DNA from: Diprion similis
Taxonomy: Eukaryota > Arthropoda > Insecta > Hymenoptera > Diprionidae
NCBI RefSeq assembly: GCF_021155765.1
Contig: NC_060106.1
Coordinates: 12,860,031 to 12,924,030, forward strand
DNA length: 64,000 nucleotides
Direction: 5' to 3'
Positions 49,392 to 63,316 of the stretch are shown in pieces (the first letter of the stretch is position 1; each line of letters begins with the position of its first letter). Below the pieces are notes generated by a model that saw only the letters and a list, made by a program, of their open reading frames with translations, did not search any database and had not been told where the DNA came from. Made by a program: the position numbers and the translations under genes.

Positions 49392-52300
49392 CAGCGAACC
49401 GATGTGAAACAGGACGACACGTCCCCGGGGATCCTGCGCGTCGGTTCCAATTTTGGGGATCACCTTAGATCGAGCCTTTAGATTAAGGACGTTGCCGGAA
49501 CTGCAGGAGCGATTAATCAATCGCCTCGAGTCATTCGAGTCGAGCGCCTCTCGGACTTCCGGGATTATGACGTGGGCTCGACCCTGCAGCCCGGATGTGC
49601 GTGTATCCGCGACGTAATAACCCTTCTTCAAGGGGCAGAGCGTCTTCGACGTTGCTTGGCTCCTGCCGTGGGACCATTTCGACTCCAACTTCACGCTCCT
49701 GGTTCTGCGATATTCCAGGTCAGCCTGGACGACCTTCAGTTTGATAAACTGCCCCAACTAACTACCGTCTTCTCTGTGTACCGGGGAGGACGAGATGAAA
49801 GGGTTAAGTCACTGTTAACCCTCACGAAGTGACGTCATCGTGTGCATGGTATATGGAATTTGTACCCCCGTTGAAAAATTTAACCGGACATTTTTTTCAA
49901 TCAAATTTACAAATAATAAGCATGGACGTGGTGGTTCTGAAAGAACTTATTTTCGAAACGTTCTAATTATTATTTTAAATTAAAAATAAGGATTTTTGAA
50001 ACGGTGCATTCCATGTATATCTAAGCAGTCAAGTTGCCTAAAGTGAAAGTCACGTGATAAAATGTTTGCATATGTATATCACGTAGCGAATTTTAAGCAG
50101 GATAAAATTAGATCATCAACATCACGTTAACGTTCTGGAGTCGATTGTGGTATCTGTATTAATTTAATGAAATCTTCATTAGAATTCGAAACGAGTGACT
50201 CGAAAAAACAGCTGGCCATCAAGTTACGCTTGAATCCAGCGATTGATTGATTTTACTCTGCTCGAAACCCACTGTATTGAATTCGCGATTAGGAAAATAA
50301 CTTTATATGCATCAAATTCAAATTTAGGGACTTGACTTGCCCGGCAGCGTAAATTCCATAAAATCCTATTGAAAACTTGAGCAGAAAACAATCCCGAACA
50401 AGTACGTTACACGTTAATTTTCATGCAACTTATATAAACGCTCATCTTTTCCGAATCGCTAAAACATGAAAAAGCTACTAGGATCAATGGCTGACATGCT
50501 ACGCAAATTTCTCTACGATTTTCCGCAAATATCTGGTCAAATTTCATATACTTTTACAGCCATGTACTTCCATCTGTTCGAAACGATACAAACACTCACA
50601 ATCAGATGCGATGGAAATGATTCATTGAATTCACCGTCCATCCAGTGAGCTCTTGTGAATCCTTATTAGCGGCAAACGACGCGTTTTTATCTGTCGTAAG
50701 GGGAAACTGAATTTGAATATATATGCGTATATATATATATGTCATGCACTCCTCCGGACGAATGAAACGGTTTGGTTCGACGCACCCTGTTCTATTTCCA
50801 TGCAAATCCGGGGAGCATAATTTGCGCTCATAAAATCTCGAAAAAATTACAGCATTAGTAGTTAGTTCCGCGCGAAATGGCACCGTTTCATGATGACATG
50901 CAGGAGCTTCGGGGACGTGGCGAGATGTTGAAAAATTCAAGGGGCCAACCTTACTCGAAGTCGCGTTACACTCTTTGCTCGCAACGTCTTTCCATCCGCT
51001 CTATCGCATTACGGATGTAAATGTCAGTTTTCTAGCATTAATAATTTTCCAAATTACCCCCCAGTATTTTACAGGGTGAAAGCAAAACTGCAGGCTTCAA
51101 AGCGACAACTTCACGTAGTTACTGTACGTATTATGTACAAATGACATTACCGTCGTCGAGGAGAAGTCGTCTACGCAAGGATCGATTAGGCAGAGTATCG
51201 GAACCCGCATCGGTTGCGATTCCCTCGGGAAACCGCGGTGTGGAGAGTTCTGGCCAAGGGATGATTTGAATCGAGGAGTGACCAGCTGCGCTTCCCTCAC
51301 CCTTGAGGATCTTCCCCGAGGGAAATGAGGTCCCTCTCTACGGGGTCAGAATGTAGAAATGTCTTGAGGAGACGGCGTTCGCATTTCTTTCATGCTTCTT
51401 TCTCGCGCTTATTCCAGGATATTATAATGCGCGACGTCTTTCGAGGCGTGCGTCGTTGTCTTTGAAAAAAATATCCAGGCGAACGGGTTCCCGGTTCCCA
51501 GTTTCCCCGCGAGATGAAACGAGTCATGCCCTCTGCAGTAGGTACTCCGTGCTTCCTTTCTTCGCTGGAGAAGAATATCCTTAAACGTATTCAGCCCCGA
51601 CCCGAGGCGAGGATGGAAAGACGACGACGATAGTGTGAACATGTGTCGCGGATGCGGAACCCCGGGGGTGTGAATCGGGCGAGGGCGGTTGCCGGGAGAC
51701 TGGGAAGAAGTTGTGACGAGGGTGCTTGCTGCCCACCCCGCTGCATCATAGGGAGGCCGAAGAAGTAGCGAGGGGCAAAGGGCGAGGGGGAGGGTGGCTC
51801 ATATTTCATAACGCCAACCCTTACCTTTCCAACCTTTCGCTCCTCCGAGCAATGTGTGTCTATTTTCCTGTGTGTGTGATTGTAACGGTCCTCGAAATCT
51901 TGAGACTTCGCGACTTTTTTTGCCGAGCATTCGCGTAGAAAACGAAGCTGCCTTGAGTCTTTCGGGGTTGGTACACGTTCCGTCGTCATAAGGATACACA
52001 GAGTCTTTAATCGCAATGCCGTGAACGACTACTTCCTCCGGCGAAATCTTTTAATTATCTTAAGTGTCGTCTTGAGGGTTAGGCGGCAACTGACAAGGAC
52101 GGTCATAATATTTAATCGCTATTCATTTATTTCGCTGAAAGCCGTCTTAGTGCCCCGTTTCGGGGTGTCGATGATCGTAAAACTATTGTCCGTTTGACTC
52201 CTATAATTTTCACCCTTTCCTCAGACGGTTTCTGTAATTTACGCTTACACTTGATACCCTCGATGATGTGGAGAACTGTTTTCAAAGGTGGTGGCTTCGC

Positions 52301-53524
52301 CTCTGGGCTACTGTCGCTCGGAACACGGAGTTTGTGGAACCGCATAATTCAGCCTCAGGACAAAATATCATCTTTCAACGAAAATTCACCTCGCTTTAAC
52401 CCTTCCAATCTTAAAGATTATGGAACAAACGAGAGCCAAGGAGGTGCATAAATAGGGTGCGAACTTTAGGGTGGCTGGCAACCCCTTGAAACTGTCTACT
52501 CTACAATGGGGCCTGGTAGTCCCATGACGGCATAGTTTTCCATTCCTCAATAGAATATATGAGCGTGGTGAACGGCTGGAAGCTATGAATCGTGTTAATT
52601 AATTACACAGATTGCCTTTACTGGTTGAATAAGTTTTAATAAAAACCCCTGGATCGGTAGTTAGATAAACGTGATCCATCAGTAGGTCTCTCACAACCTT
52701 GGACATATATTATATTCGTCGTAAAAAAAAATTTTCCCTACATTTCTGATATCACATCGGAAGCGAGAAAAATTTGGAGAATTGAAAAACCGCATATAGA
52801 TGAATTGAAAAGTTCTCAACATTTTCCAATATCTAACTGCAGTCCAACCATGTGCTGTAAACTTACGACACTTACGTATAGAAGTTGGTGAAACGGCAGG
52901 GAAACTGTTTTTATTGGAAACTTTGTACACCGAGGAGAAGAAAAGAGGAACCGTTAACTTTATATGTTATCGTCGCGATTAAGTAGGTCGGTATCGGCTG
53001 CATCCGTATGATCGTAACACCTACCTATATAATTCTCGTTCAACTTTCTCGAGGGCAAAGAGTATGAGTATAACAAACCTCGCCACGAGGTAACGCGGAT
53101 GTGGATGTTGTATCTACGTCTGCTTTCAATCTGCATGATAAGAAATTGCGATTTCCGTATTTCCGCTTTCTCGGTCCTCCGTTTGGACGGGAGAAAAGAA
53201 AGGAGTTGCGACGCCGGCTTGTGAGCGAAAGGTCGAGGAATGGCGGGTCGGTACTCTGCAGCCAGTTTCATTAAAAAATCCCTGTGACGTTACGGAGAAT
53301 CTCCCCGAAAGAAAACAATCCAACTTTTATCTCCGAGAAATGAACGCGCCGCTTCGCCCTCATCTCTCCGCGCCACATCCACTTTCTTCGGAAAGGCCAA
53401 CGATCCCCTGACGCAACCTCATCCCCCCATGTTTTCCTCCCAGAGTGCGGGGGAGGCGAGGGTGCCGTTTCATTTTTTGACACCCGGTGTATTTGATTCC
53501 GCCCTTGTAATAAACCCTGGGTGA

Positions 53525-53548
53525 GGGGGTGGGGGTGGGGGTGGGGGG
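53525..53548 (+). other. G-quadruplex motif
   Basis: Four G runs of 5, 5, 5 and 6 separated by single T bases. This fits the G4 consensus with very short loops, which favours a stable structure. Confidence 0.85.
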
Positions 53549-55204
53549 CGAGTGCCCGCTTTCCCTAGACGTCGCTGGTAGTCCCTACATGTCATATCGA
53601 CACCTCGCCCCAAGGGGTAAGTCGGTGGGTGGCTGGCGGCCGGGTAATTTGCTTCCTTATTCTACTCCGTCAACTTCGTCAACCCCACCAGGTCCCGAGG
53701 TCTCGGTAGGTGGTCGCATTTGCTCGAGAATCGTTTCCAAGGATCTTCGCAATGGCTTCGGTAACGATTTTTGGAACAAGTATTTTTCGCCTGTGAATGC
53801 CGGTAGCTAACATGGTGGAAAGAACCGACCTAAGCCTCGATTATTTTACATTCCCCCGCCTTCTAGCGCACGGCCGAGCTAATGTGGCTGACTGTAATAC
53901 AGCTAACCTGATGAAGCCCCGACGTGTCTTCCTTGTATAATCTTATTTGGCCGACTAGCAGCTTGCCTGATACCAGGACTGACAGCGCTAAGAATCTACT
54001 CCTTTGGTTTCTTCGAGGGGACAGACCGTCGGAATCACGGCTGCTGTTTCGGGGTCGAATCAATTGGAGTTCAGCTTTTATGCATTTTTGAACAACCCTT
54101 CGTCTCGGACTCGACTACGAGATGGCACTTTATACCTTTTTGATCCCATAAAAACAAAGTACTTCAATAGCCATTCGTGAATTTTTAACCAACCGCAATT
54201 TTGAAGCTGTTCTTTGGTATTAGAAATTTTTAATTCTGATAGTTTGCTTTTGTTGATTCGTGTTTCATTATAGTATTGCATAGCTTGTGAAGTAAAACCA
54301 AGAAATCAACGTCATGTCGTTGGTTGATTTGTACAGGCAAAAGAAACGGAACATCTGTAACTTGTTGTGAGTTTAGTGTTTGTAAGAAACGAGAATTTTC
54401 AAAGATTTCATAATACTCACCTTCTTATTTGACGTAGGTGATGGAAAGAAAGGAGGAAATCAAATGCACCTGGAAAAATGACGGATTGACTCATGCAGCT
54501 CGTGTGACATTTGAAAATTGTTGTACGAAATGAAAGTTCGATTATAGCTACTTACTGTAAGACTTCTAATTCCAGTTTTACGATTTTTTACCCTTCCGAT
54601 GGCTTATCGATAAAATTGAAGGAACGAGGGTAAGGATCTAGAAAAATTGAAAAATAGCAGCGTCACAATGTGAAAGTTTCAAAAACGTTATCATCCATTT
54701 TACAAAAAATATAGAGAAATCAAAATGGCAAAAGGTCGAAATTTAGCAAGAAAAAAAATAGAACAGTCAAAGTTCCGTCGTTTTGAAAACTCCACATGGC
54801 GACCATTCTATTTTTTTTCATCTTTCTTAATTCCTTCTCCCTTTATCCAAATAATGAATAAAACTACGATTACGAATAATTGAAGTATGACTGCAAAAAT
54901 CCGAGTAAAAAAAAACGTAATTTTATCTCAACCCAACGTTTCGTGAAAAATTTTCTATTCCCCTTATCTTTTGGCAAACGTGTAAAGGTGAAACCTTCGC
55001 GACACGAAGTAACACGTCGAGGCCAACCCGCAAGGACCGCATCCTAGACGATCCGAGAACCCGATCCTCCCCGTGTCGTAGCGAGTTTCTCCGGTTCCCC
55101 TACCACCGGGGTACCCGCCGCGACTTTCTCGCGCTGCGGGAGGACAGAATTCACCCTAAGAAGCCTTTAAGAACCGAGCCAAGGTGGTGGTGGCGTTGGT
55201 GGGG

Positions 55205-55214
55205 TTTAAAAAGG
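55205..55214 (+). promoter_or_regulatory. Possible TATA box upstream of Runx
   Basis: TTTAAAAAGG sits in a sharp CpG-rich, Pro/Ser-poor block that begins near 55000. A donor-like CTT|GTGAGT follows at 55394. Together they could form a Runx 5' noncoding exon of about 160 bases. This is inference. Confidence 0.3.
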
Positions 55215-58200
55215 CTCGCATGCGCACCCCGGGAAAAACTCCGATCCGCCCCCAGAACCGCCTCCGCCGTCTCTCGTCGTCTCTCTTCTCCGTCCCCCTC
55301 GTTTGAACCTCGGCAAGTTCGCCCCCCTCCTCACCCCTCCCCGCTTCACCCACCCACCTCTGACTCCGACACCCCCAAGACGTCGCGACGACTTGTGAGT
55401 TTTTCGAGTATTGTCCGCTATACCATGTGCAAACTGTGAGTTCCAATTTTAAGCCTTTCGGTGTCATTCGAATTTCGCGAAAAAAAGTATAAAACTTTAC
55501 TCTCAGAGTGTTCATCGAATTATTCAGGGGTTCTGAACTGATTGCTTTATTTATATCATCGTGTGTTACAGTTTGTCTGAAATGTTGCGTAAGACCGACG
55601 AAGATCTTGTAATTCCACGTGTCAATCATCGATTAAAATTCTGATCAATTCGATCGACGTTTCGTTTAATTTTATTCAATTAATTTCAAGCAGGTATTTG
55701 GTGATTCGTTTCAACTGTTTTTCGTGGACCCCGATACGTCAAATTCGCGTTAACCGTTGATTGTTCGCGATGTGCTGATTAAGTGTGTGTCAAGAAGCTC
55801 ATCAACGCTACCGTTGTATTTTTTTTTCCAAAACAGTTTCAAACGCGACTACGGATCAAACGGTTTTGAAACTGAACTTCAAATATTCCGATTCAGGGAA
55901 TTCAAGCTTCGGTCGAAAAGTGAAATAACTGGAATAACGAAACATTGATCGTTGTGGGGTGAAATTCTACGATTAAAATTATATAGAGGCACACAACAAG
56001 TGGGATGAAAAATTGATCAGTAACGTTTATCAACCAAATTTCTTTCGCTATTAAAATTCACGTCGATGTGCTGTTTCCACTTCAGTTTTTTCATCATTCC
56101 ACCTCCCCCCCCCCCTCTGTCCCCCTTCATCCCTCTATATTCTCTACTCGAGTTCATTAAATCAAATTATTTGTTACTGCGGGTGAACAGCCGCAGTAGC
56201 GGGTGGCAAGTAAACCGGTTGATCTAATTGGTCGCCAGCGCAGGTAATTGCTCGGTCCCCATAATTGGTCCAATTAATTTAAGCAAAAAAACCTGTTGGC
56301 AATCGAATGTCGCCTTCCCTCCCCCCGCGATAGAGCAGCGAGGCCTCGTAAGGGTCTACGACGTGAGCGCGATTTGAGATAACGCGCAGACGCGGTGTGC
56401 GAATTTTGTAAAATAAGCGCAATGTACGAGATCTGTTCTTTCGCTTGTTGCGAAAATATTATCGCACATGGCTAACAAGCGGGTCGTAGATTATTAAATT
56501 GAATGGACGGATAACGCGTCGTTACGGATTTGTCACGTGCAGCGATGGTTGATGGGGCCACGGGCTTGCAATCAAGGCTCTTCGCCCACTGGATGGCCGC
56601 TCTTTTCAACCCCGAATGAAACTTCGGACGCGGAGGAGCTGAGATTCGACGGCTGCAAGGGCGAGGCGAATCTATGCGAATCTATGCGCCTTCGCCTGGT
56701 GTTACGACTTTTTTGCCTCTAGCCCGGGGGCGCCATGCAGGGGGGCTTGCATTGTTACATGCAGGGGTGGATTACGGGGGGTTCTCATTTAGGGTCCTGC
56801 CACTTCGGCAGAGATCCCATGATCAATAGTAGTGCCGCGGTGGTCGTCGAGCGAGCGGAATTGCGGAGTCCTCTCTAGCAGAACATGTAATAACTTTGAT
56901 AAGCCCAAATTCGTACGATCAGTGCTAATGACGTACCTTCGCTTGTCGCAAATTCATATATCTCGCTATTAATTTGCTGCTGTGGGATCGATTTCCATGA
57001 AATTACAGTGACGCACATGCGGTGATGTAAAAGTGGGAAAAGCTTTTCGTCGGTTGAATAACGAATTTGCAAGAAATCGCGTATTCCCATTGTCTGAAAG
57101 TCTTGAAATATAATGGGGATTAAAAATTCCTATAGAATTTTAACGGCTTAACGATCTTAAATGGTGATAGCATTATATATTTATGCTATATTTCGATTTC
57201 ATTTGAAAACGATGAGTATATCACGCGAGACTTATTACAATGAGAATCGGTATCGATCCTGTTGAGCATGAACGTTGGCTAAGATTCTCTGCCGGTAATT
57301 ACGTCGGTCGCGTTTCCCTGAATTCTGGAAACGCAATCCGATCCGATAGTTTGACGAAATCGCGTAACATTAAGGTCGTGTCAATGCCCGTGCGAACGAA
57401 AGCAACTAGATCTGGTTACCGTCACTGCATTGTATAGGTTCGAAATGAACCCCCACCCTCGGACCCCCTAGCATCTCATCCCCTTGACGGGCCGACCCCC
57501 AGCCCCCCGTCCGCCGGCGCGCACCCCTATTTCTCAACGCTAAACGCAACTAGGGTTTCAACTGTCCTTGTTTTCCTTTCTTCGCAGTGTTGTTCCAAGT
57601 GGGACGTGAAACAGTTGTCGAACATAAAACGCTACTGAGGGATCAGTGTTACACGCGTGTAAAAACGAATGCGATAGAAATAATTACAAAAGGAAAAAAA
57701 GAAAGTTTAACGAATCCGTCAATAATTACGGATGTCAAGGCGGAGAAAATTCGTTTTTTAACTTGCAGACACGAGTGCTTATATTCACGGTGCGATTTTT
57801 TTTTTTTTTTTATCTATTTATTTGTTTTTTTTGTTGCCAAAGTATCTATAAGCATGAACATTGTTTCAAAAGAATATCGATTCTTTTAATGATAATCGGT
57901 ATAATTGTGCAATTTTTTTCTCTTCCTTTTTTTTCCCAATGAGCGTAAAAAAATACTGAGTGAAAAAGTGACGTGTGAGGAGTGACGAAGAGAGTTTAAA
58001 ATGTAAATTGTGCGAGTGACGAGTATTCGAGTGAAAAAAAAAAAAAAAAAAAAAAAAAAAACTATAAAAATGAATGGAAATTTTGAAAAACTAACGAATA
58101 CGCTACCGCGTGAAACCCGAAAGTGACGCGTCAATGATCCGTCAGAAAAATGCTTCTCGAGCCTGGAGTGATCGGAGTACTAAAGAGGAGGGAGGAGGCC

Positions 58201-59700
58201 TGACTCGATCGAAGTGACGCATCATCGTCACCGTCATTATCATCGTCGTGATCGACTGCATCCGCTAGTTTTGATCGCGCTGACAAGGCGAGCACCACGT
58301 GAGGGTGGTTTTCCCCGCCCGCCGTATTTTTCCCCTCTGCGTGAAAAAGCAGCCCCGCCAGCGTCGCGGCGCCTATGGTGGTGGCGGTGGTGGGGGTCGG
58401 AGGTCGGGGGTCGGGGCTGGGGGCGGCGGCCTCAAAAATACACCGCAACCACACCGCGCACCTCTACCGCAGAAGCCGCCACTTTCTACCGCCAAACCCA
58501 AACGCAACCACCGGCCGCAAGACTTACCCTTATTCTCGTGCTCCGGTTAACTTGGACCCGTGACAACTTCTCAACTCTGGTCACACCGCTGAGGAATTTT
58601 GACATTCGCTGAGCAGCCTGGTGCACATAAATTACCTCGAGAGCTTCTGACGTTTTTTAGTTTTTGGAAATTTCACTACGAAATTTTTTACCCCACTTTG
58701 ACCGATTTTTGGTTTCTTTAAAGAGCGAATTTCTCGGTCAAAACACGACGGGCTTAAACTGTGAAAAAGAAAATAGTGGTGATCAGGTGTTTTGAGAGAA
58801 TAACACGTTCGATTTGTGATATTTCGGTGTGAATATCGGAAGAGACTTTTTACTGTGAACAGAACTTACCGAGACTCGTTACTTCGAATAGTGTTTTGTG
58901 ATGTATCGATGCGTAGTTCTGTGACGTAGTTTCAGAGCTATTAGTTGAGGAAACTGAAAAGTTTTTCTGTCGGGGAAAGAAGAGACCCGATCGCAGCGGA
59001 AACAGCTCGAGTATAATAAACGAGAGTGCAGAGAGACGAGTGAAGGGCAAAATTCAGCGAAGCAAAAATCGTAAAAAGGGAAATCGTGAAATCTCCTCGA
59101 TTCCAATAAAACGAATTTTCTCCGCGACTTGGCAGTCAAGTTTTGAAGAATTTGCAAACGGCCGCTCAACTCTGTCTAAGGATAATGAAATAAGGATCAA
59201 AGGCCGTGCCGGAGGAGGAGCAACAGCATCGGTGGCGGCCCCCCGATTCCGTCTGTTTCGTAGTACGTACTCTCCGACCCGGGAACAAATCTAATTCCCG
59301 AGGGAAGCGATTGATATATTGGTGTTCCGGGACCGATTGAAGGAATCGGCATTTCTCAGGCGCGAATAATCGCCGCCTGGATCCTCCCAGCGATTCAACT
59401 GGTTCCGGAATCTTTTATTACTCGGCTAGGATCGCGGAGTCGCAATTCGTCAAAGCTGCACCGTCATCGGGGAAACGGGATTGCGAAGAAGCGTTGAGCC
59501 GCAGGTTCGATCCGGAATCGCCGTTCGGACATGAATTAATTTCCGAACCGGGTAATGCACGACCTTTCGGTCTCATGACGAATCCTTCGCGTGCGGCCGT
59601 CCGTTCGGAGGATCGCCCTCTTCGCTTGGAATACAGGGATTCCACCGTGGCTTGCGCGAGCACCAGGGGTCGGCGGCTTCGGGGCTACTCCAGGAAAAGG
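55215..59700 (+). other. Presumed Runx 5' region
   Basis: No coding exon was recognised. GC-rich CpG stretches occur at 55020-55400, 57440-57560 and 58130-58610, separated by AT-rich DNA and a 28-base poly(A) at 58034. The open frames at 58131-58612 are shadows of the GC-rich patch. Regulatory sequence or 5'UTR is likely. Confidence 0.45.
58442..58515 (+). promoter_or_regulatory. Runx-type motif cluster
   Basis: ACCGCAACCACACCGCGC contains AACCACA and ACCGCAA, reverse complements of the Runx core TGTGGTT and TTGCGGT. Further ACCGC and AACCACC sites follow within 60 bases. The block lies about 1.2 kb before the first Runx coding exon, so autoregulation is possible. Confidence 0.35.
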
Positions 59701-60230
<530 letters not shown>

Positions 60231-63001
60231 CGAGGAAAGACGAACGGCCGCGTTTAAGGGATGATTCTTCGGAAATCGGGGAGGTGGATATTCCCGGGCG
60301 CGTCTACCGGGGATGAATGATTCAGCGGGTACATTAGGGGGGATCCCAGATGGCCTCATTTCTCTATCGCCCAGTCCTTATTCGGGCTCATTTTTAATTC
60401 ACTCAACAAATACCGGAGCCCGACCCCCTCCATCCATCCGTCTGTCGGCGGACACAGGATTTTTAATTCCAGACCTTCGTTAATAATTCACGGGCTCCTT
60501 TGCTGGAGCAGCGGTGGTTTCGTCCCTCAAGGAAAAAGAAGCCTCTGGGTTAGCGCGTTGCACCTGAATAATACATCGTAATAATCGGCCCCATTACCAG
60601 TAGTTAATGCCTAAGGAAAGAAAACTCCTCGGGGCTGAGTATCGCCGCGTTACTTTTCTTTCAGCCGACTCGACACTCTGACGTTTCACTTCAAGGGGCT
60701 ACAGGCGACCTCCTAATGTCATTTATGCTCTCGCGCTATTGGGAAAGCAAACATTCTTTCACAATCAGAAGCCAGACATTTTGAATCCCGTTTTTCACTC
60801 TAACTGAAGCAAAAAATGTCAACGTACTGGCAAAAATTGCGCTGCAATTTTAGGAAACCGTTTTTCCTAGAATTGTGGAAAAACTATGATTGTTATCATC
60901 GAAAGATCAAAAAATTCTGGCGCTGTTATCATATTCCCTACAGATTTTCCCATCCTATACTTCGACTTGTTCATCATCATTCGCTCACTTTTCTTCGCGG
61001 AAAAATTGAGTGAAATTTCTGAAGAGGGTCCCTGCAGAAGCCGCGGATAAATGCTCAGCCAGAGACGGTGGCATTGCTTAACGACGAGGCTGTCGGCTTG
61101 TTTATGGTAAATTGGAAAGGGAAATTGCAGTTAGATCGGGGGACGCGATGAACGACGAAAGCCACCCTCTTCGCGGGATTCGGGAGGGGTGGGGGTGCAA
61201 GACGGGCCGGGTTTTTCAGATTTTTTAACTGTCAACGGTAATGGTTCACGTCTCAGGAACATTTTCCGACCTCTTAGCTCCGGATTGCCAGAATTGCTCG
61301 CGTCAAAAGACAAACCCTCTTATACACAGCTGCTGGGAATCTCACCTCTAAATCGTTCCCAATTCTTATCGCTGACACCCTTCGCCGACGGGTTTCACGC
61401 GCCTTATCTCTCAGTTCTGTGTGACTGAAATCTTTTAAGTCTTCCGCAAGTTCAACCAAACCTCACTACATGTTTTTTAATTTCGCCTATAATTGCGAAA
61501 TTCAAATTCCGCCTACAACGGATCGCTAAATCACGAAGAGATGAGCATGAATTTGTTAAATCAGTCGAGTTTTTAGACAAACGTAATATTCGAGGATCAA
61601 GCTAAAGAGGTAATCTTGAAATTATTCAAATACAACTGGACGAACGTAAATTAGTTTTGTTTGTGCACAGCATCGAAGCGATGGTTGCGATTCAGTTGAA
61701 TTAACGTGAAAACAAAGTGAAAATTTATCGTCGTTTCGCATTTTAAGAGGATAAATTACAAAAATATACCAGAAAGCGGAATGATCTCTGGAGATTAGGG
61801 TAAGCACACTATATGTATATGTATATGTATATGTACTGGGAGCGATGCTACCATTTCGGAATTTTTCGCTGCGGGGAATCGAGTATTTGAAATAGGGATT
61901 GTTCCGGCGAGTGGCTGAGTCTAAGCGGCTTTGGTTTCCATGGCAATAAGCTCTCATTACTGCATTACTGCCATCTCCTAACTATCAAACAGAGATTGAC
62001 GGTATACCGGCCCAAGGCTATAGTTAGTCGGGTAAAGTAAGCCCAAATTCGTATACCTGATATCGATCGTACTTGGGAACTGGATACACTAGGTTTACAC
62101 TCGTGACTTGTTGATAAAGGGTTCCGGTGCAATAGTCACGTCGTTACACATGAATTCGCGAAATGAATTCAGCAAAACTGGTTAGACGTAATCAATTGAG
62201 AATTTCTTTTTCCGACCAAAAGCTTCGTTTTTCCGAAACTGGCTATGAAGCGCGTCGATTTTTGCGCACTCGAGCATCGAATATTGCGAAATTGCGAAGG
62301 TGTGGGTAGGGTAGGGAGGGGGCAAAAGAGCGAGACAAACAACATAAATTTAAGATTTATTTCACGAATCCGTTTAATTGCAATACGGGCAAAGCTGCTG
62401 AGCCTCGTTGAAGTCAGGCTATTTTTCAAAACCCTGATCCGTCTGTCATTGTTCACCAAAAATTGTTTCGCGTTATTACCCTAATTTTTCCTGCCATTTT
62501 TGAGACGTGTCACGTGATCGTATTCCACTTCTCCTCCAAATTGTTGCAGCGCTTTCTGATCATCTACGATAAAAACTCCGATTTCTATTGAGTATAACCA
62601 ACGCGTTGAATGGGAAAAAAAATTGTTCATCAATCCATGCAACGACAGTAACAATAAAAAGAAGTTTGATGATGAAATTTTTGTCAATAAAAATTTATTC
62701 TAACCGCATATTCAATGGAAATGTAAGTTTGCGAGCGTATATACAAAAGTTTGGTCAATGTACAGTGACAGAAACGAGAATAAACAAAGGAAAAAATTGA
62801 GAGAGGTGGAGAGAAAGAAACAGATTGTTGTTAATCTGGGGAGTTCCGGACGCTCTAGAAACGGGAAATATTATCGTAGCAACGCAGGGCGTTATACATC
62901 ATACGGCTCTCTCTGCTTTGCGATTCAGCCTCGAACCGTCGAGGATTAGCGTCAACCTCCGACGACTAGGAGGCTGGAGTCAAGCCGGCGTTAGTAGGTA
63001 G

Positions 63002-63037
63002 GTACCTACGTACCTACGTACCTACGTACCTACGTAC
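63002..63037 (+). repeat. GTACCTAC tandem repeat
   Basis: About 4.5 copies of an 8 base unit. Each unit carries the palindromic GTAC. Confidence 0.9.
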
Positions 63038-63282
63038 GCGAGTGAATCCGTGTGCGTCGGCGTTGCGACGTAGTCGAAACGACGAACGAGTCGCATAAAT
63101 ACAGGAATTACTGATGTTTTATGACGGTTCGCGATTCTCTCCTCGTGTGGGCAAAGCTCTGAAAGAGCGTCCATTGGGGAGATTTCGTCGACCATACACA
63201 TACGAGTACATATGCACACACGTGACAGCGTCATCGATAATTTCACGGTGTGCACTGCGGAGGTAAACGTACCGGATCGCGG

Positions 63283-63313
<31 letters not shown>
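63283..63313 (+). repeat. ATA trinucleotide repeat
   Basis: About ten copies of ATA, followed by AAC units. Confidence 0.9.

Positions 63314-63316
<3 letters not shown>

Larger units (their letters stand above)
44639..55204. other. Clic-Runx divergent spacer, first part
   Basis: No exon was recognised with confidence. The first 400 bp are CpG-rich and should hold the Clic promoter and 5'UTR. Other contents are a possible Pro-rich exon at 46100-46181 (-), a (TA)n run at 47374-47418, a TACATA run at 48545-48573, the GTTTCCCC repeat at 49358-49391 and a G4 motif at 53525-53548. Many short frames are present, none with a recognised motif. Confidence 0.5.

Noticed and set aside
49326-49757. 143-codon minus-strand frame
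   Set aside because: The start is a TTG, and the frame ends in the GTTTCCCC repeat. No domain was seen.
58131-58612. Overlapping long frames on both strands
   Set aside because: The GC-rich sequence has few stop codons on either strand. No motif was seen; a 5' regulatory or UTR role is more likely.
61189-61428. 79-codon frame in Runx intron
   Set aside because: No domain or splice support was seen. It is consistent with chance.
63002-63037. Short regular repeat, CRISPR-like
   Set aside because: Units are 8 bases without spacers, and the DNA is eukaryotic.
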